DNA of 64,000 bases from DASXHD01 sp038239005 (GTDB lineage: Bacteria; Myxococcota_A; Polyangia; Polyangiales; Polyangiaceae). A program made the translations under genes and the position numbers. Location of the stretch: contig JBBSFE010000012.1 of the NCBI GenBank assembly GCA_038239005.1, positions 1-64,000 of the forward strand. Direction: 5' to 3'. Positions 34,747 to 43,315 of the stretch are shown one piece after another. Below the pieces are notes generated by a model, which was given only the letters and a program-made list of their open reading frames with translations, made no database searches and was not told where the DNA came from. Position 1 is the stretch's first letter. Every line of letters starts with the position of its first letter.

Positions 34747-35643
34747 ATGACCGATTCCGACGAGAAGACACGCGTAACAACGATCGTGCAGAAGCCCGAG
34801 GGGGATGCCCCAAAGGGTAACGACTGCCTCGTCGTGATTTACACCAAGGAGCCCACACTCCTCGGGAAGCGGTTCGTCCTCGATTCGAGTCGCATCAGCG
34901 TCGGTCGCGGCAGCGAGAACTTGATCGTGCTCGAAGGCGATTCCGTGTCACGCAAGCACTGCCACTTCGAGCAACGCAACACGATCTGGTGGGCCGTCGA
35001 CGACAACTCCACCAACGGCACCTACGTGAACGACGATCAGATCGTGCGCGAGCAACCGCTCTCGAACGGCGACCGCATCAAAGTGGGCCCGACTATTTTC
35101 AAGTACCTCTCCGGTTTCGACGTGGAAGCGCAGTACCACGAAGAAATTTATCGGATGACCATCATCGACGGCCTCACGCAGGCGCACGTGAAGCGCTTCT
35201 TGCTCGAGGCGCTCGAAAAAGAAATCATCCGCGCGCGTCGCCATCAACGCGAGCTCTCGTTCTTGATGTTCGACATCGACCACTTCAAAAAAATCAACGA
35301 CTACCACGGCCACCTCGCCGGCGACTTCGTGCTGAAGGAGCTCGCGCGCATCGTGCAAGGCCGCATTCGCCGCGACGAAGTGTTCGCGCGCTACGGCGGT
35401 GAAGAGTTCGCCATCGTGCTCCCCGAAACGAACCTCGAAGGCGCTCGCGCCCTCGCCGATGGGCTCCGAGACAAAGTGGAGACATCGCGCTTCGTCTTCC
35501 AGAACGAGAGCATCAAGGTCACCGTGTCGGTCGGCGTGGCGATGCTTGCCGATACCGATCGCACGAGCATGGAGCTCATCAAGCGCGCGGACGAAAAGCT
35601 TTACGAAGCGAAACGCGGCGGCCGCAACAAAGTCGTGGCTTGA
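34747..35643 (+). CDS. FHA-GGDEF diguanylate cyclase
   Basis: This 298-aa protein starts at MTDSDEKTRV; the longer upstream frame has no support. The FHA domain (about 40-115) shows VGRGSEN, SVSRKHC and STNGTYVN, the phosphothreonine-recognition residues. The GGDEF domain (about 135-298) has the active-site motif GGEEF at 217-221 and FDIDHFKKIND for metal. The inhibitory site reads RRDE in place of RxxD, so product inhibition may be absent. It should make c-di-GMP under control of a Ser/Thr kinase signal. Its stop overlaps the TTG of the aminotransferase gene. Confidence 0.92.
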   Translation: MTDSDEKTRVTTIVQKPEGDAPKGNDCLVVIYTKEPTLLGKRFVLDSSRISVGRGSENLIVLEGDSVSRKHCHFEQRNTIWWAVDDNSTNGTYVNDDQIVREQPLSNGDRIKVGPTIFKYLSGFDVEAQYHEEIYRMTIIDGLTQAHVKRFLLEALEKEIIRARRHQRELSFLMFDIDHFKKINDYHGHLAGDFVLKELARIVQGRIRRDEVFARYGGEEFAIVLPETNLEGARALADGLRDKVETSRFVFQNESIKVTVSVGVAMLADTDRTSMELIKRADEKLYEAKRGGRNKVVA

Positions 35644-36938
35644 GCGCTCAAGCGCTTCCCGAGATTAACGTCGCGCCGCCAGGTCCGCGATCACGTGAGC
35701 TCTCCGCGCGTCTCGCTCGCGTCGAGTCGCCCAATGTAGCGGCGCGCAAAGACACGCGTGCGCTCGAGTCGATCGTGTACGAGCGTGGCGAAGGCGTGAA
35801 CGTGTTCGACGCCGACGGCAATCGCTACGTCGACATGACCGCGGGGTTCGGCGCGATCTTGCTCGGGCACGGCGACGAAGCGGTGGAGCACGCCGTCGCC
35901 CTGCAGACGCGCACGCTCTCGCTCGCGCTCGGTGACGTCTACGCGTCGGAGGCGAAAGTTCTGCTCGTGGAGAAGCTCGCGTCGCTCTATCCCGAGAAAG
36001 GCGCGCGCGTGCTCCTTGGGTCGAGTGGCGCTGACGCAGTGACGGCCGCGCTCAAAACCGCGGTGCTCGCCACGGGGCGCTCGGGCGTGCTCGCGTTCAC
36101 GGGCGCGTACCACGGGCTCTCGTATGCGCCGCTCGCTGCGTGCGGCCTTCACGCATCGTTTCGCGAGCCGTTCGCGGTGCAACTCGGTCGCCACGTAACG
36201 TTCGCGCCGTTTCCTGCGACCGATGCCGAAGAAAATGAGTGCATCATACACATGCAAAACGCGCTGATTTCAGGGCAAATTGGCGCAGTTTTGATCGAGC
36301 CCATCCTCGGGCGCGGTGGGTGCGTCGTGCCTCCACCGCTTTTTTTGCGACGCGTGCGCGATCTCTGCGATCGCGCGGGTGCGCTCCTCATCGTCGACGA
36401 AATTTGGACGGGTCTCGGGCGCAGCGGCTCGATGCTGATGTCCGTGAGCCAAGGCGTCCTCGCGGACCTCGTGTGTCTCGGCAAAGGACTCGGCGGCGGC
36501 ATTCCGATCTCCGCATGCATCGGCTCCGCGAAAGTGATGGCGCCTTGGGCCGAGCACGGCGGCGCAACGCTTCACACCGCGACGCATTTCGGAAATCCCA
36601 TCGCATGTCGTGCTGCACTCGCAGCGCTCGCACGCATCGAGGGCGATGGTTTGGCAGATCGCGCGCGCAAGCTCGGCGACGATTTCCTCGAGCTCCTCCG
36701 CGAGCGCATCGGCAAACACGAATCCGTGCGCGAGGTGCGCGGCCGTGGCCTCATGATCGGCATCGAGCTCGCAAATCAACCACGCGCTCTTGCCGTGATG
36801 CGCGCCCTCCTCGAACGCGGCTGGCTCGTGCTCACGGGTGGTCGCGCAGGCGAGGTCATCACGCTCACACCGCCACTGACGATCGAGATGCGCGTCCTTC
36901 GCGCATTCACGGGCGCACTCGCCGACGTCGTTTCTTGA
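35640..36938 (+). CDS. Class-III PLP aminotransferase
   Basis: This 432-aa protein starts with TTG overlapping the preceding stop (TTGA). Typical features are DADGNRYVDMTAGFGAILLGH, LLGSSGADAVTAALKTA, TGAYHGLSY, LLIVDEIWTGLGRSG and the PLP lysine Lys282 in CLGKGLGGG, followed by HTATHFGNPIAC. Class-III enzymes act on omega-amino groups (acetylornithine, 4-aminobutyrate, diamines); the exact substrate is not visible, and IxxPxxGxGG-type residues fit GabT-like forms. Translational coupling with a diguanylate cyclase is probably a positional accident of dense packing. Confidence 0.85.
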   Translation: MSAQALPEINVAPPGPRSRELSARLARVESPNVAARKDTRALESIVYERGEGVNVFDADGNRYVDMTAGFGAILLGHGDEAVEHAVALQTRTLSLALGDVYASEAKVLLVEKLASLYPEKGARVLLGSSGADAVTAALKTAVLATGRSGVLAFTGAYHGLSYAPLAACGLHASFREPFAVQLGRHVTFAPFPATDAEENECIIHMQNALISGQIGAVLIEPILGRGGCVVPPPLFLRRVRDLCDRAGALLIVDEIWTGLGRSGSMLMSVSQGVLADLVCLGKGLGGGIPISACIGSAKVMAPWAEHGGATLHTATHFGNPIACRAALAALARIEGDGLADRARKLGDDFLELLRERIGKHESVREVRGRGLMIGIELANQPRALAVMRALLERGWLVLTGGRAGEVITLTPPLTIEMRVLRAFTGALADVVS

Positions 36939-36987
36939 TCGGTTCATGAATGGCTCCGGTGGTACGAAACATGATACGGAGGTCGGC

Positions 36988-37533
36988 ATGACGAGTGGAA
37001 AAGCATCGTTCGTGGTGGGCGTTTCTCTCGCGGCGCTCTTGTCGCTGAACGCCACGGCGTGCCTGAAGGGCTACCTCAACGCCGCGAAGACGGCGGAAGC
37101 GCGCAACAACATCGGCTACATTTCACGTCAAGCCGTCGCCGCGTACGATCGCGAATCGATGAGCACGATCCTCGTGCAAGGCGCAGCGAGCGAGGCGAAG
37201 AATTCGCTCTGCAAGTCGGCGACGAAGAAGGTGCCGTCGAGCGCATCGGACATCAAGGGCAAGAAATACATGTCGAGCCCTTCCGACTGGACTTCCGATC
37301 CGAGCGACACCGGCTTCACGTGTCTCAAGTACACGTCGGAGGTCCCCCAATACTACATGTACAACTACACCATGACCGGCAAGGGCTCCGCCGAGGGCGA
37401 CTCGTACTCGGTCACCGCCGAAGGCGACTTGAACGGTGACGGCGTGCTCTCGAAATTCGAGGTCACCGGCAAAGTCGTCGGTCACGCTGTCGTGGCGTCG
37501 CCCGCGATCAAAGAGACGAACCCGACCGAGTAA
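36988..37533 (+). CDS. Pilin-like secreted protein
   Basis: The 181-aa product starts at MTSGKASFVV. The hydrophobic segment VVGVSLAALLSLNATAC may be a signal peptide with a loose lipobox at Cys25. It runs into YLNAAKTAEARNNIGYISRQAVAAYDRES, which resembles the alpha-1 helix to globular transition of type IV pilin-like proteins, and the globular part has a Cys pair, YMSSPSDW and a Gly/Tyr-rich beta region. The prepilin peptidase motif (G then F/L/M-x4-E) is missing, so ordinary pilin processing is doubtful. An ATG at 36946 would add 14 residues. Confidence 0.6.
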   Translation: MTSGKASFVVGVSLAALLSLNATACLKGYLNAAKTAEARNNIGYISRQAVAAYDRESMSTILVQGAASEAKNSLCKSATKKVPSSASDIKGKKYMSSPSDWTSDPSDTGFTCLKYTSEVPQYYMYNYTMTGKGSAEGDSYSVTAEGDLNGDGVLSKFEVTGKVVGHAVVASPAIKETNPTE

Positions 37534-37551
37534 GCGATTCGAGGATTCGGC

Positions 37552-38160
37552 TTGCAACCATACGGGCAACCCATGGGTTACGCGCAGTACGCGCCGCCGC
37601 CGCCGCGCGTCGACGGTAACCGCCTGACGATTGCGAAAAACGCGCCGCCACAACTTCCGTGGATGTGCGTGAAGTGCGGACGCCCACACCACCCGCAAGC
37701 GCCGCTCACTTGGCGCACGATCGATTTTCGCTGGTTTCCAGCCTGGACGAACGTGTTCATCCTCGTCGGCCTTCTGCCCGCGCTCGTCATTCAGATGATC
37801 CTCACCAAGCACGCGCGCATCACATTGCCTTGCTGCGCATCGTGCGATTCGCGCTGGGGGATGACGCGTCTCTTTTCGGCGTTGAGCTTCCTCGTTCCCG
37901 TTCTGCTTTGCGTTGGAGGCCTCGCCATCGGCGTGAATGCGCCCGCCTCGGATCGCGGGTCGTGGATTTTGGGCTCGCTCGTCGGGCTCATCCTGTCGAT
38001 CATCGTCGTGCCGCTGACGACGCGCGCGGTCTTCATCGCGCCGCGCACGGTCCGCACCGATTTCATCGACGACTACGTCATTCGACTTCATGGAATTTCG
38101 CCGGCGTTCTTGGCGATGTTCCGGGCGCCGCCGCCCGGCATCGGCGTAGGCCCGCGTTGA
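37552..38160 (+). CDS. Membrane protein with an N-terminal zinc-ribbon
   Basis: This 202-aa protein starts at TTG with GAGG eight bases before it. A Pro-rich start (MQPYGQPMGYAQYAPPPP) precedes a Cys pair CVKCG, then a helix or membrane region VFILVGLLPALVIQMILT, a second pair CCASC, and two more hydrophobic segments (LFSALSFLVPVLLCVGGLAI and WILGSLVGLILSIIVVPL). The two Cys pairs could bind one zinc. Unknown function. The stop TGA overlaps the ATG of the downstream frameshifted gene. Confidence 0.7.
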   Translation: MQPYGQPMGYAQYAPPPPRVDGNRLTIAKNAPPQLPWMCVKCGRPHHPQAPLTWRTIDFRWFPAWTNVFILVGLLPALVIQMILTKHARITLPCCASCDSRWGMTRLFSALSFLVPVLLCVGGLAIGVNAPASDRGSWILGSLVGLILSIIVVPLTTRAVFIAPRTVRTDFIDDYVIRLHGISPAFLAMFRAPPPGIGVGPR

Positions 38161-39104
38161 TGCGGCCGCTGACGAACATCATCGCTTCACTCGTGCTCGT
38201 TGCGAGCTGCAAGAGTCACGACGCAGCCGTCGACGCCGGAGCAATCGAGACGGGCCCGCCGCTGCGACGCGTTCGCCGGTAGCATGTGGGTCTACGATCG
38301 CGGCGTTCCGAATCGCGCCACATCCACTTCGACAACGCCACGAAGGAGGTTGCCACGGTCCGGTTGCCGAGCAGCGACACGCTCCGCATCGCGCCGGGCG
38401 GGCATAAGCGTCGAGCCGATGGGCCCGTACGCGCTCGTCGATGGCAAGGTGTACATCTACGACAGCGATGCGGTCGCGCGCTTCGAGCTGACGGAGCAAG
38501 GCTACTCGTCGATCGGCATCGGTGGCATCCGTGGTCCGGTCAGGCAGATCGCGGGCACGTTTCTGTTTTCGATCGTGCAAGCACATCCGCGCCGACGCCG
38601 GCGAGAGCGCGAGCGTTTGCGCCATCGCCGCCGACGAATGGACGCTCCAGGTAAACGGCGAAGGCGATCCGCCCTCGGCAACCACATTCATCGACAACGC
38701 CTACGCCGATGCCATCGAGCTTCGCGTCGACCACGTCTCGCTTGGGCAAGTGAAGCCGGCGAGCGTGTCGCGCATTCATCTCTCACCGAAGGCGCACGTG
38801 CTCGCGGCGTACTCTTCTTCGGGAACGCTTCGCGAAGAGACGACGCAAACGCTCGCCGAATGGAAACGCTACGTTTGGGCGCCCGAGAAACGCCGTAGCT
38901 ACATCGTCGAAAAGCGCGACTATGGAGCCTCGTTCGGGAACCCACTCTTGCCTGAGACGAACCACCGCATCGACAAGGCGGGCTTCTTCGAGACGGACGC
39001 GGATTTCATCTTCGAGCCGTTTCCGGAGAGCATCGAAGCCTCCGCGTATACCGTCGGCGCGACGAGAAAACGCCTCGTCCGTGTCGGGTGTGCGCGAGCC
39101 CTGA
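38160..39104 (+). pseudogene. Multiply frameshifted lipoprotein gene
   Basis: ATG at 38160 starts a lipoprotein (LVASCKSHDAAVDAGAIETG) that stops after 40 codons at 38282. Coherent protein then continues in other frames: MWVYDRGVPN, HIHFDNATKEVATVRLPSSDTL, PMGPYALVDGKVYIYDSDAV..., then ADEWTLQVNGEGDPPS and a long smooth stretch through VSRIHLSPKAHVLAAY, TNHRIDKAGFFETDADF and FPESIEASAYT. At least four frame changes (about 38245, 38310, 38400, 38575) are required. The exact 3' end is uncertain. It is either a decaying gene or a region of assembly indels; the function was probably a secreted protein of about 300 residues. Confidence 0.7.
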
Positions 39105-39157
39105 CTCGGTTCTGGCAGTCGGCACCGGGAAGCGGTGGCGGTGATACGATTCGAGAC

Positions 39158-39655
39158 GTGGAGAGCGATCTGCTCCGGGTTTTTGCAGCGCTGGAGGCAT
39201 CTGGCGCGAAATATCTCGTCGTGGGCGGTGTCGCGGTCGTGCTGCACGGTCATCTACGCGTCACGGCGGACGTCGACCTTGTCGTCAAGCTCGAACCCGC
39301 CAATGCGCGTGCTGCGATGCAAGCGCTCGCGGGTCTAGGTTTTCGGCCACGGGCGCCCGTGGCCATCGAAGACTTCGCCGATGCGACGATGCGGAAATCG
39401 TGGATCGCAGAAAAGGGCCTCACGGTCTTTTCGCTCTGGAACGCAGCGATGCGCGGAACAGAGGTTGACGTGTTCGTCGCCGAGCCTTTCGATTTCGACG
39501 CCACGTACGCACGCGCCATCCATGCGACGATCGACGGCGTCCGCGTTTCGGTCGTCGCGCTCGATGATTTGATCGCGTTGAAGCGAGCCGCCGGGCGTGT
39601 CAAAGACGAAGAGGACATTCGCGCTCTCTTGGCTTTGAAAAATGCAAAAGACTGA
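39158..39655 (+). CDS. Nucleotidyltransferase-fold protein (AbiEii/MenT-like)
   Basis: From the GTG at 39158 the protein is 165 aa. Motifs are YLVVGGVAVVLHGHLRVTADVDLVV: the GG of the NTase fold followed by DxD metal ligands in TADVDLV. A later AAMRGTEVDVFV supplies the third acidic residue. This fits the minimal nucleotidyltransferase family that includes AbiEii toxins and substrate-binding MNT/HEPN-type proteins. A C-terminal helix ends GRVKDEEDIRALLALK, as in many stand-alone NTases. No HEPN or HTH antitoxin is seen next to it; the next gene is an unknown 107-aa protein. Confidence 0.75.
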   Translation: MESDLLRVFAALEASGAKYLVVGGVAVVLHGHLRVTADVDLVVKLEPANARAAMQALAGLGFRPRAPVAIEDFADATMRKSWIAEKGLTVFSLWNAAMRGTEVDVFVAEPFDFDATYARAIHATIDGVRVSVVALDDLIALKRAAGRVKDEEDIRALLALKNAKD

Positions 39656-39659
39656 CCCG

Positions 39660-39983
39660 ATGACCCACGCCGAACGCTTGCACTGGCTCGAGCAGGCGAA
39701 AGGGTTTGCTGCCGCTGCGCTCGGCGCCGCGAATCCATCGATCGAGCGCGTGGCGCGGTGCGCGCGCGGGCGTTTCCCCGACGCGCGCATCGACACGCGA
39801 CGGTACGTCAACGGGTGGTGGATGGACGTCGTGACGGGCGATCACGTCGTCGTCATCGAATTTCGCGCGGGCGTCGGCTTTGGTGTCTCGGTGCTCGCGG
39901 GTACCGCGACGGACCACTTCAGCGGTCACGAGCACACGTTCGCGACGGTCGACGCGCTCGAAGCGCACCTCGCCGCGATGTGA
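39660..39983 (+). CDS. Unknown small protein next to the nucleotidyltransferase gene
   Basis: This is a 107-aa protein from ATG 39660; an ATG at 39642 overlaps the upstream gene by 14 bases and adds six residues. A helical N-terminal half (HAERLHWLEQAKGFAAAALG) is followed by a beta-rich half (RYVNGWWMDVVTGDHVVVIEFRAGVGFGVSVLAG) and a final helix (TFATVDALEAHL). No family is recognised. Close spacing suggests co-transcription with the NTase, and a toxin-antitoxin-like pairing is possible but has no motif support. Confidence 0.55.
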   Translation: MTHAERLHWLEQAKGFAAAALGAANPSIERVARCARGRFPDARIDTRRYVNGWWMDVVTGDHVVVIEFRAGVGFGVSVLAGTATDHFSGHEHTFATVDALEAHLAAM

Positions 39984-39992
39984 TCGGGCGCG

Positions 39993-40736
39993 TCAACGAG
40001 GGAGGGCTCTTCTCGCCACGATGTCGTTCGCAGCTTCGACCACACCCAGTGCGCGGGGTACATCCGCGATGCGGCCTTCGTAGTGGCCGAAGGGATCGAT
40101 CAGCGCGACGCGCATGTGTGCGTTGATGGCGCCTTCGATGTCGGTCGCGAGTGTGTCGCCGAGGTGGAGGGCGCGCTCGAGTGTCGTGCTGGTGCGCTCG
40201 CAGGCGATTTGGAAGATGCGCGCGTCCGGTTTGGCGACGCCGACCTTCGCGCTGTCCACGACCGCGTCGAAGTGGCGTAAAATCCCTAGTTTCGTGAAGA
40301 GCTCTTCGAGCATGCCTTCCGAGTTGGAGACGATCGCGATCTTCACGCCACTCGCGCGCAGTGCGTCCATCGCGGCGCCGAAACCTTCGGGGACCTTCGA
40401 ATACAAATTGTGATCGACGTGGCTCTCCCACAAGCGCTCGAGCAGCGCGGGCAGCGCCGTGGTCGCAACGCCCGCGCACGAGAACGCGGTCGCCATGACC
40501 TCGCCCCAACCGCGTGCGCCAGGCGCGCCGTCGTTCGACCACGGAACATGAACCACAGCGCCTCCGCCGCCGAGAGCGCGCTTCGCTACGCCTTCGCATG
40601 CGATCAGCTGCTCGGTCGTGACGTCGTGACCTGCTTCACGACCGAGTGCGGCGAGGCGCGCGTGATCGAGAAAGATGACCGTGTTGCCGGCGTCGAGCGA
40701 GAGAAGGTCGACGTCGTCGAATAGCGAGACCGTCAG
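39993..40736 (-). CDS. HAD-superfamily hydrolase
   Basis: The 247-aa product has LLSLDAGNTVIFLD as motif I (nucleophile Asp, with Gly at the usual second Asp), IVSNSEG as motif II, VGVAKPDARIF with the motif III Lys, and HLGDTLATDIEGA as motif IV. The cap insertion lies between I and II. The preferred start is a CTG overlapping the stop of ald as CTGA; no ATG, GTG or TTG exists nearby in frame before motif I. HAD hydrolases of this type act on phosphorylated metabolites. It is the last gene of the cupredoxin-ald-HAD operon. Confidence 0.8.
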   Translation of the reverse strand: MTVSLFDDVDLLSLDAGNTVIFLDHARLAALGREAGHDVTTEQLIACEGVAKRALGGGGAVVHVPWSNDGAPGARGWGEVMATAFSCAGVATTALPALLERLWESHVDHNLYSKVPEGFGAAMDALRASGVKIAIVSNSEGMLEELFTKLGILRHFDAVVDSAKVGVAKPDARIFQIACERTSTTLERALHLGDTLATDIEGAINAHMRVALIDPFGHYEGRIADVPRALGVVEAANDIVARRALPR

Positions 40737-41842
40737 AGGATGCGCTCGATCGGGACGTATTCGACCTTGCGAGCCTGAGCGACGCCTTCGCACGTGACCT
40801 TGCCGAGGTACGTGTTGATGCCGAGCGCGAGCGCGCGATCCGTCTTGGCTGCTTTGACGAGGCCGCCTTCGGCGATCTTGATCGCATAGCCAATCGTGGT
40901 GTTCGTGAGCGCCCAAGTGCTCGTCTGTGGAACCGCGCCGGGCATGTTGGGGACGCAGTAGTGGATGACGCCGTCGACCTCGTAGGTCGGTTGATCGTGC
41001 GAGGTCGGCCGGCACGTCTCGATGCAGCCGCCTTGATCGACCGCGACATCGACGACGACGGAGCCCTTCTCCATCTTGCCGATCATCTCGCGTGTGACGA
41101 GCTTCGGTGCGGCCGCGCCCGTGACGAGCACTGCGCCAACGACGAGATCGGCGCGGGTCGTTGCGTTCTCGATGTTCAACGGGTTCGAGTAGAGCGTTTC
41201 GACGGCGCCACCGAATACGTCTTCGAGGTACGCCATCGTCTCGGCGCGGACGTCGAGCACGGTGACTTGTGCGCCCATGCCGATGGCGATCGTCGCTGCG
41301 TTGCGACCGACGACGCCGCCGCCGAGGATCACGACGCGCCCGCGACGCGTTCCGGGAACGCCTCCGAGGAGCACGCCTTTTCCGCCGCGCTCTTTTTCGA
41401 GGAACGCCGCGCCGACTTGCACGGCCATGCGCCCGGCGACTTCGCTCATCGGCCGAAGAAGCGGAAGGGTGCCGTCTGCGTTTTCGATGGTCTCGTATGC
41501 GACGCCCGCGACCTTCTTGTCCAAGAGCTGCTTCGTGAGCTCGGGCTCCGGCGCGAGGTGGAGATACGTATAGAGAATGAGATTCTCGCGGAAGAAGCCA
41601 TACTCCGCGGGGAGCGGCTCTTTCACTTTCACGACCATCTCGGCCGCCCAGGCGTCGGCTGCGGTCGGAACGATCGTCGCGCCCGCTGCGACATAGGTCG
41701 CGTCGGAGAGGCCGCTGCCGTCGCCTGCGCTTTTTTCGACGAGCACTTTATGGCCACGCGTCGTGAGGCTGCGAACACCCGCGGGCGTCATACCGACTCG
41801 GTGTTCGCGCGTCTTGATTTCTTTCGGTACTCCAACAATCAC
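40733..41842 (-). CDS. ald: Alanine dehydrogenase
   Basis: This 369-aa enzyme starts at GTG (VIVGVPKEIKTREHRVGMTP). The N-terminal substrate domain has KVKEPLPAEYGF and TYLHLAPEPELT with the catalytic His. The NAD-binding domain has VILGGGVVGRNAA and a later VDQGGCIETCRPTSH. The reaction is reversible oxidative deamination of L-alanine to pyruvate and ammonia. Length matches the family. It is coupled to the cupredoxin gene (GTGA) and to the HAD gene (CTGA). Confidence 0.95.
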   Translation of the reverse strand: MIVGVPKEIKTREHRVGMTPAGVRSLTTRGHKVLVEKSAGDGSGLSDATYVAAGATIVPTAADAWAAEMVVKVKEPLPAEYGFFRENLILYTYLHLAPEPELTKQLLDKKVAGVAYETIENADGTLPLLRPMSEVAGRMAVQVGAAFLEKERGGKGVLLGGVPGTRRGRVVILGGGVVGRNAATIAIGMGAQVTVLDVRAETMAYLEDVFGGAVETLYSNPLNIENATTRADLVVGAVLVTGAAAPKLVTREMIGKMEKGSVVVDVAVDQGGCIETCRPTSHDQPTYEVDGVIHYCVPNMPGAVPQTSTWALTNTTIGYAIKIAEGGLVKAAKTDRALALGINTYLGKVTCEGVAQARKVEYVPIERIL

Positions 41843-42225
41843 GGCGTCACCTGTACTGCGCCTTGCATCAACGTCGTGTGGATGCCGCAATGAAATCCGA
41901 ACGTGCCCGCCGCCGGGAACGTGACGCTCGCGGTAGTGCCCGTCGCCGTTGAGGTGATCGGGTTGGGTGTGTCGCCGTTGAACGGCACGAGCGGGTGCGA
42001 CGTGAAGTTCGAGCTCCACGTCACCGACTGACCCACCTTGATGTGCACGCAATTCGGCGTGTATTGCGCCGCACTCGCGCCGCTTGGGCCGGTTACCGTG
42101 GCGCCGGCGGCCGTGTCGTCCTCGAATGCCGTGCAACCGTTCACGGTGGCACCTGCGTCCGTGTTGGTCGATCCGCTACTGCAGCTCCCAGTGAGGAGCG
42201 CAACAAACATCCAGCCGAATTTCAT
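41839..42225 (-). CDS. Cupredoxin-type blue copper lipoprotein
   Basis: The 128-aa product has a signal peptide ending LLTGSC (Cys15). The mature domain has the type-1 copper ligand set in the plastocyanin/azurin order: His77 in FTSHPLV, Cys113 and His116 in FGFHCGIH, and Met120. It should carry electrons in the periplasm or at the outer membrane. Operon order is cupredoxin, ald, HAD. An ATG at 42237 is an alternative start; the divergent pyrD gene begins about 31 bases away. Confidence 0.85.
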   Translation of the reverse strand: MKFGWMFVALLTGSCSSGSTNTDAGATVNGCTAFEDDTAAGATVTGPSGASAAQYTPNCVHIKVGQSVTWSSNFTSHPLVPFNGDTPNPITSTATGTTASVTFPAAGTFGFHCGIHTTLMQGAVQVTP

Positions 42226-42256
42226 GGCCGGCACCATAACACCCTATATTGCCGGC

Positions 42257-43267
42257 GTGTACGCGCTTGCGAAGCCGCTTCTTTTTGCGCTCGACCCGGA
42301 CACGGCGCACGCGTTTGCGACGGCATCGCTTGGGCCCATCGAGCACGTCGCGCCGCTACGTGCGATCACGCGCGCCATTTTCGCGCCGCGCAATCCGCGT
42401 CTCGTCGTGCGCGCGATGGGTCTCGAGTTTCCGACGCCCGTCGGGCTCGCGGGCGGCTTCGACAAAAACGCGCGCCGTGTTCGCGCGCTCGCCGCGCTCG
42501 GCTTCGGCTTCATCGAAGTGGGCACCGTTACTGCGCGCGCACAAGAGGCGAATCCGCGCCCCAACATGTTTCGGTTGCCGCTTGATCGCGCGCTCGTCAA
42601 TCGACTCGGCTTTCCGAACGATGGCGCCGCTCGTGTCGTCGCGCGCTACGCCAAGATCGCGAAAGGCGTTGGCGTGCCCGTTGGATTTTCGATCGGCAAA
42701 TCGCGCGTCGTCGAGGGCCTCGAAGAGATAGTTGCAGATTACACGGAAAGCCTCGAAGCCGTTCGCGCGGTCGCAGACTTCGTCGTCGTGAACGTGTCGT
42801 CTCCCAACACGAAAGACCTACGCGTGCTCCAAGGCGCGAGCTACGCCGATGCGCTCCTCGGTGCGCTCGCCAAGAAATGCGACAAGCCGCTCCTCGTGAA
42901 GATCGCTCCCGATCTCGACCACGAAGCCATCGATGCGATCTGCGCCGTCGTCGACACGCACAAGCTCGCAGGCATCGTCGCGACGAACACCACGACCAAA
43001 CGAGACGGCCTCGTCACGCCGAAGGAATCGCTCGTCGCGATGGGTGCTGGGGGTCTCAGCGGCGCGCCTCTTCGCGAACGTGCACGCAAGGTCGTCGCAC
43101 GCGTTCGCGCGGCACTTCCGAACATCACGATCATCGGCGTTGGCGGAATCGAAACCGGCGCCGACGCACGCGCGATGCTCGATGCCGGCGCGAACCTCGT
43201 CCAAATCTACACGGCGTTCATCTACCGTGGCCCCTTCGCAGCCCGCGCGATCGCCCGCGAGATGTAA
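42257..43267 (+). CDS. pyrD: Dihydroorotate dehydrogenase (class 2, quinone-dependent)
   Basis: From GTG 42257 the protein is 336 aa. The N-terminal amphipathic region (ALAKPLLFALDPDTAHAFA) marks the membrane-associated class 2 type. FMN and substrate motifs are GLAGGFDKN, VGTVTAR, NRLGFPNDGA, VVNVSSPNT with the catalytic Ser, LVKIAPDL and GVGGIETG. PyrD oxidises dihydroorotate to orotate for pyrimidine synthesis. Only about 30 bases separate it from the divergent cupredoxin gene, leaving little room for two promoters. Confidence 0.93.
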   Translation: MYALAKPLLFALDPDTAHAFATASLGPIEHVAPLRAITRAIFAPRNPRLVVRAMGLEFPTPVGLAGGFDKNARRVRALAALGFGFIEVGTVTARAQEANPRPNMFRLPLDRALVNRLGFPNDGAARVVARYAKIAKGVGVPVGFSIGKSRVVEGLEEIVADYTESLEAVRAVADFVVVNVSSPNTKDLRVLQGASYADALLGALAKKCDKPLLVKIAPDLDHEAIDAICAVVDTHKLAGIVATNTTTKRDGLVTPKESLVAMGAGGLSGAPLRERARKVVARVRAALPNITIIGVGGIETGADARAMLDAGANLVQIYTAFIYRGPFAARAIAREM

Positions 43268-43315
43268 CGAATTTGGCCGAAGAGCGCCGGTCCGGCGACA
43301 CTTACATGTAGGACC

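Noticed and set aside
43268..43315. Short GC dyad between pyrD and the DUF4015 gene as a terminator
   Set aside because: The pairing is weak and no T-run follows, so I do not claim a terminator.
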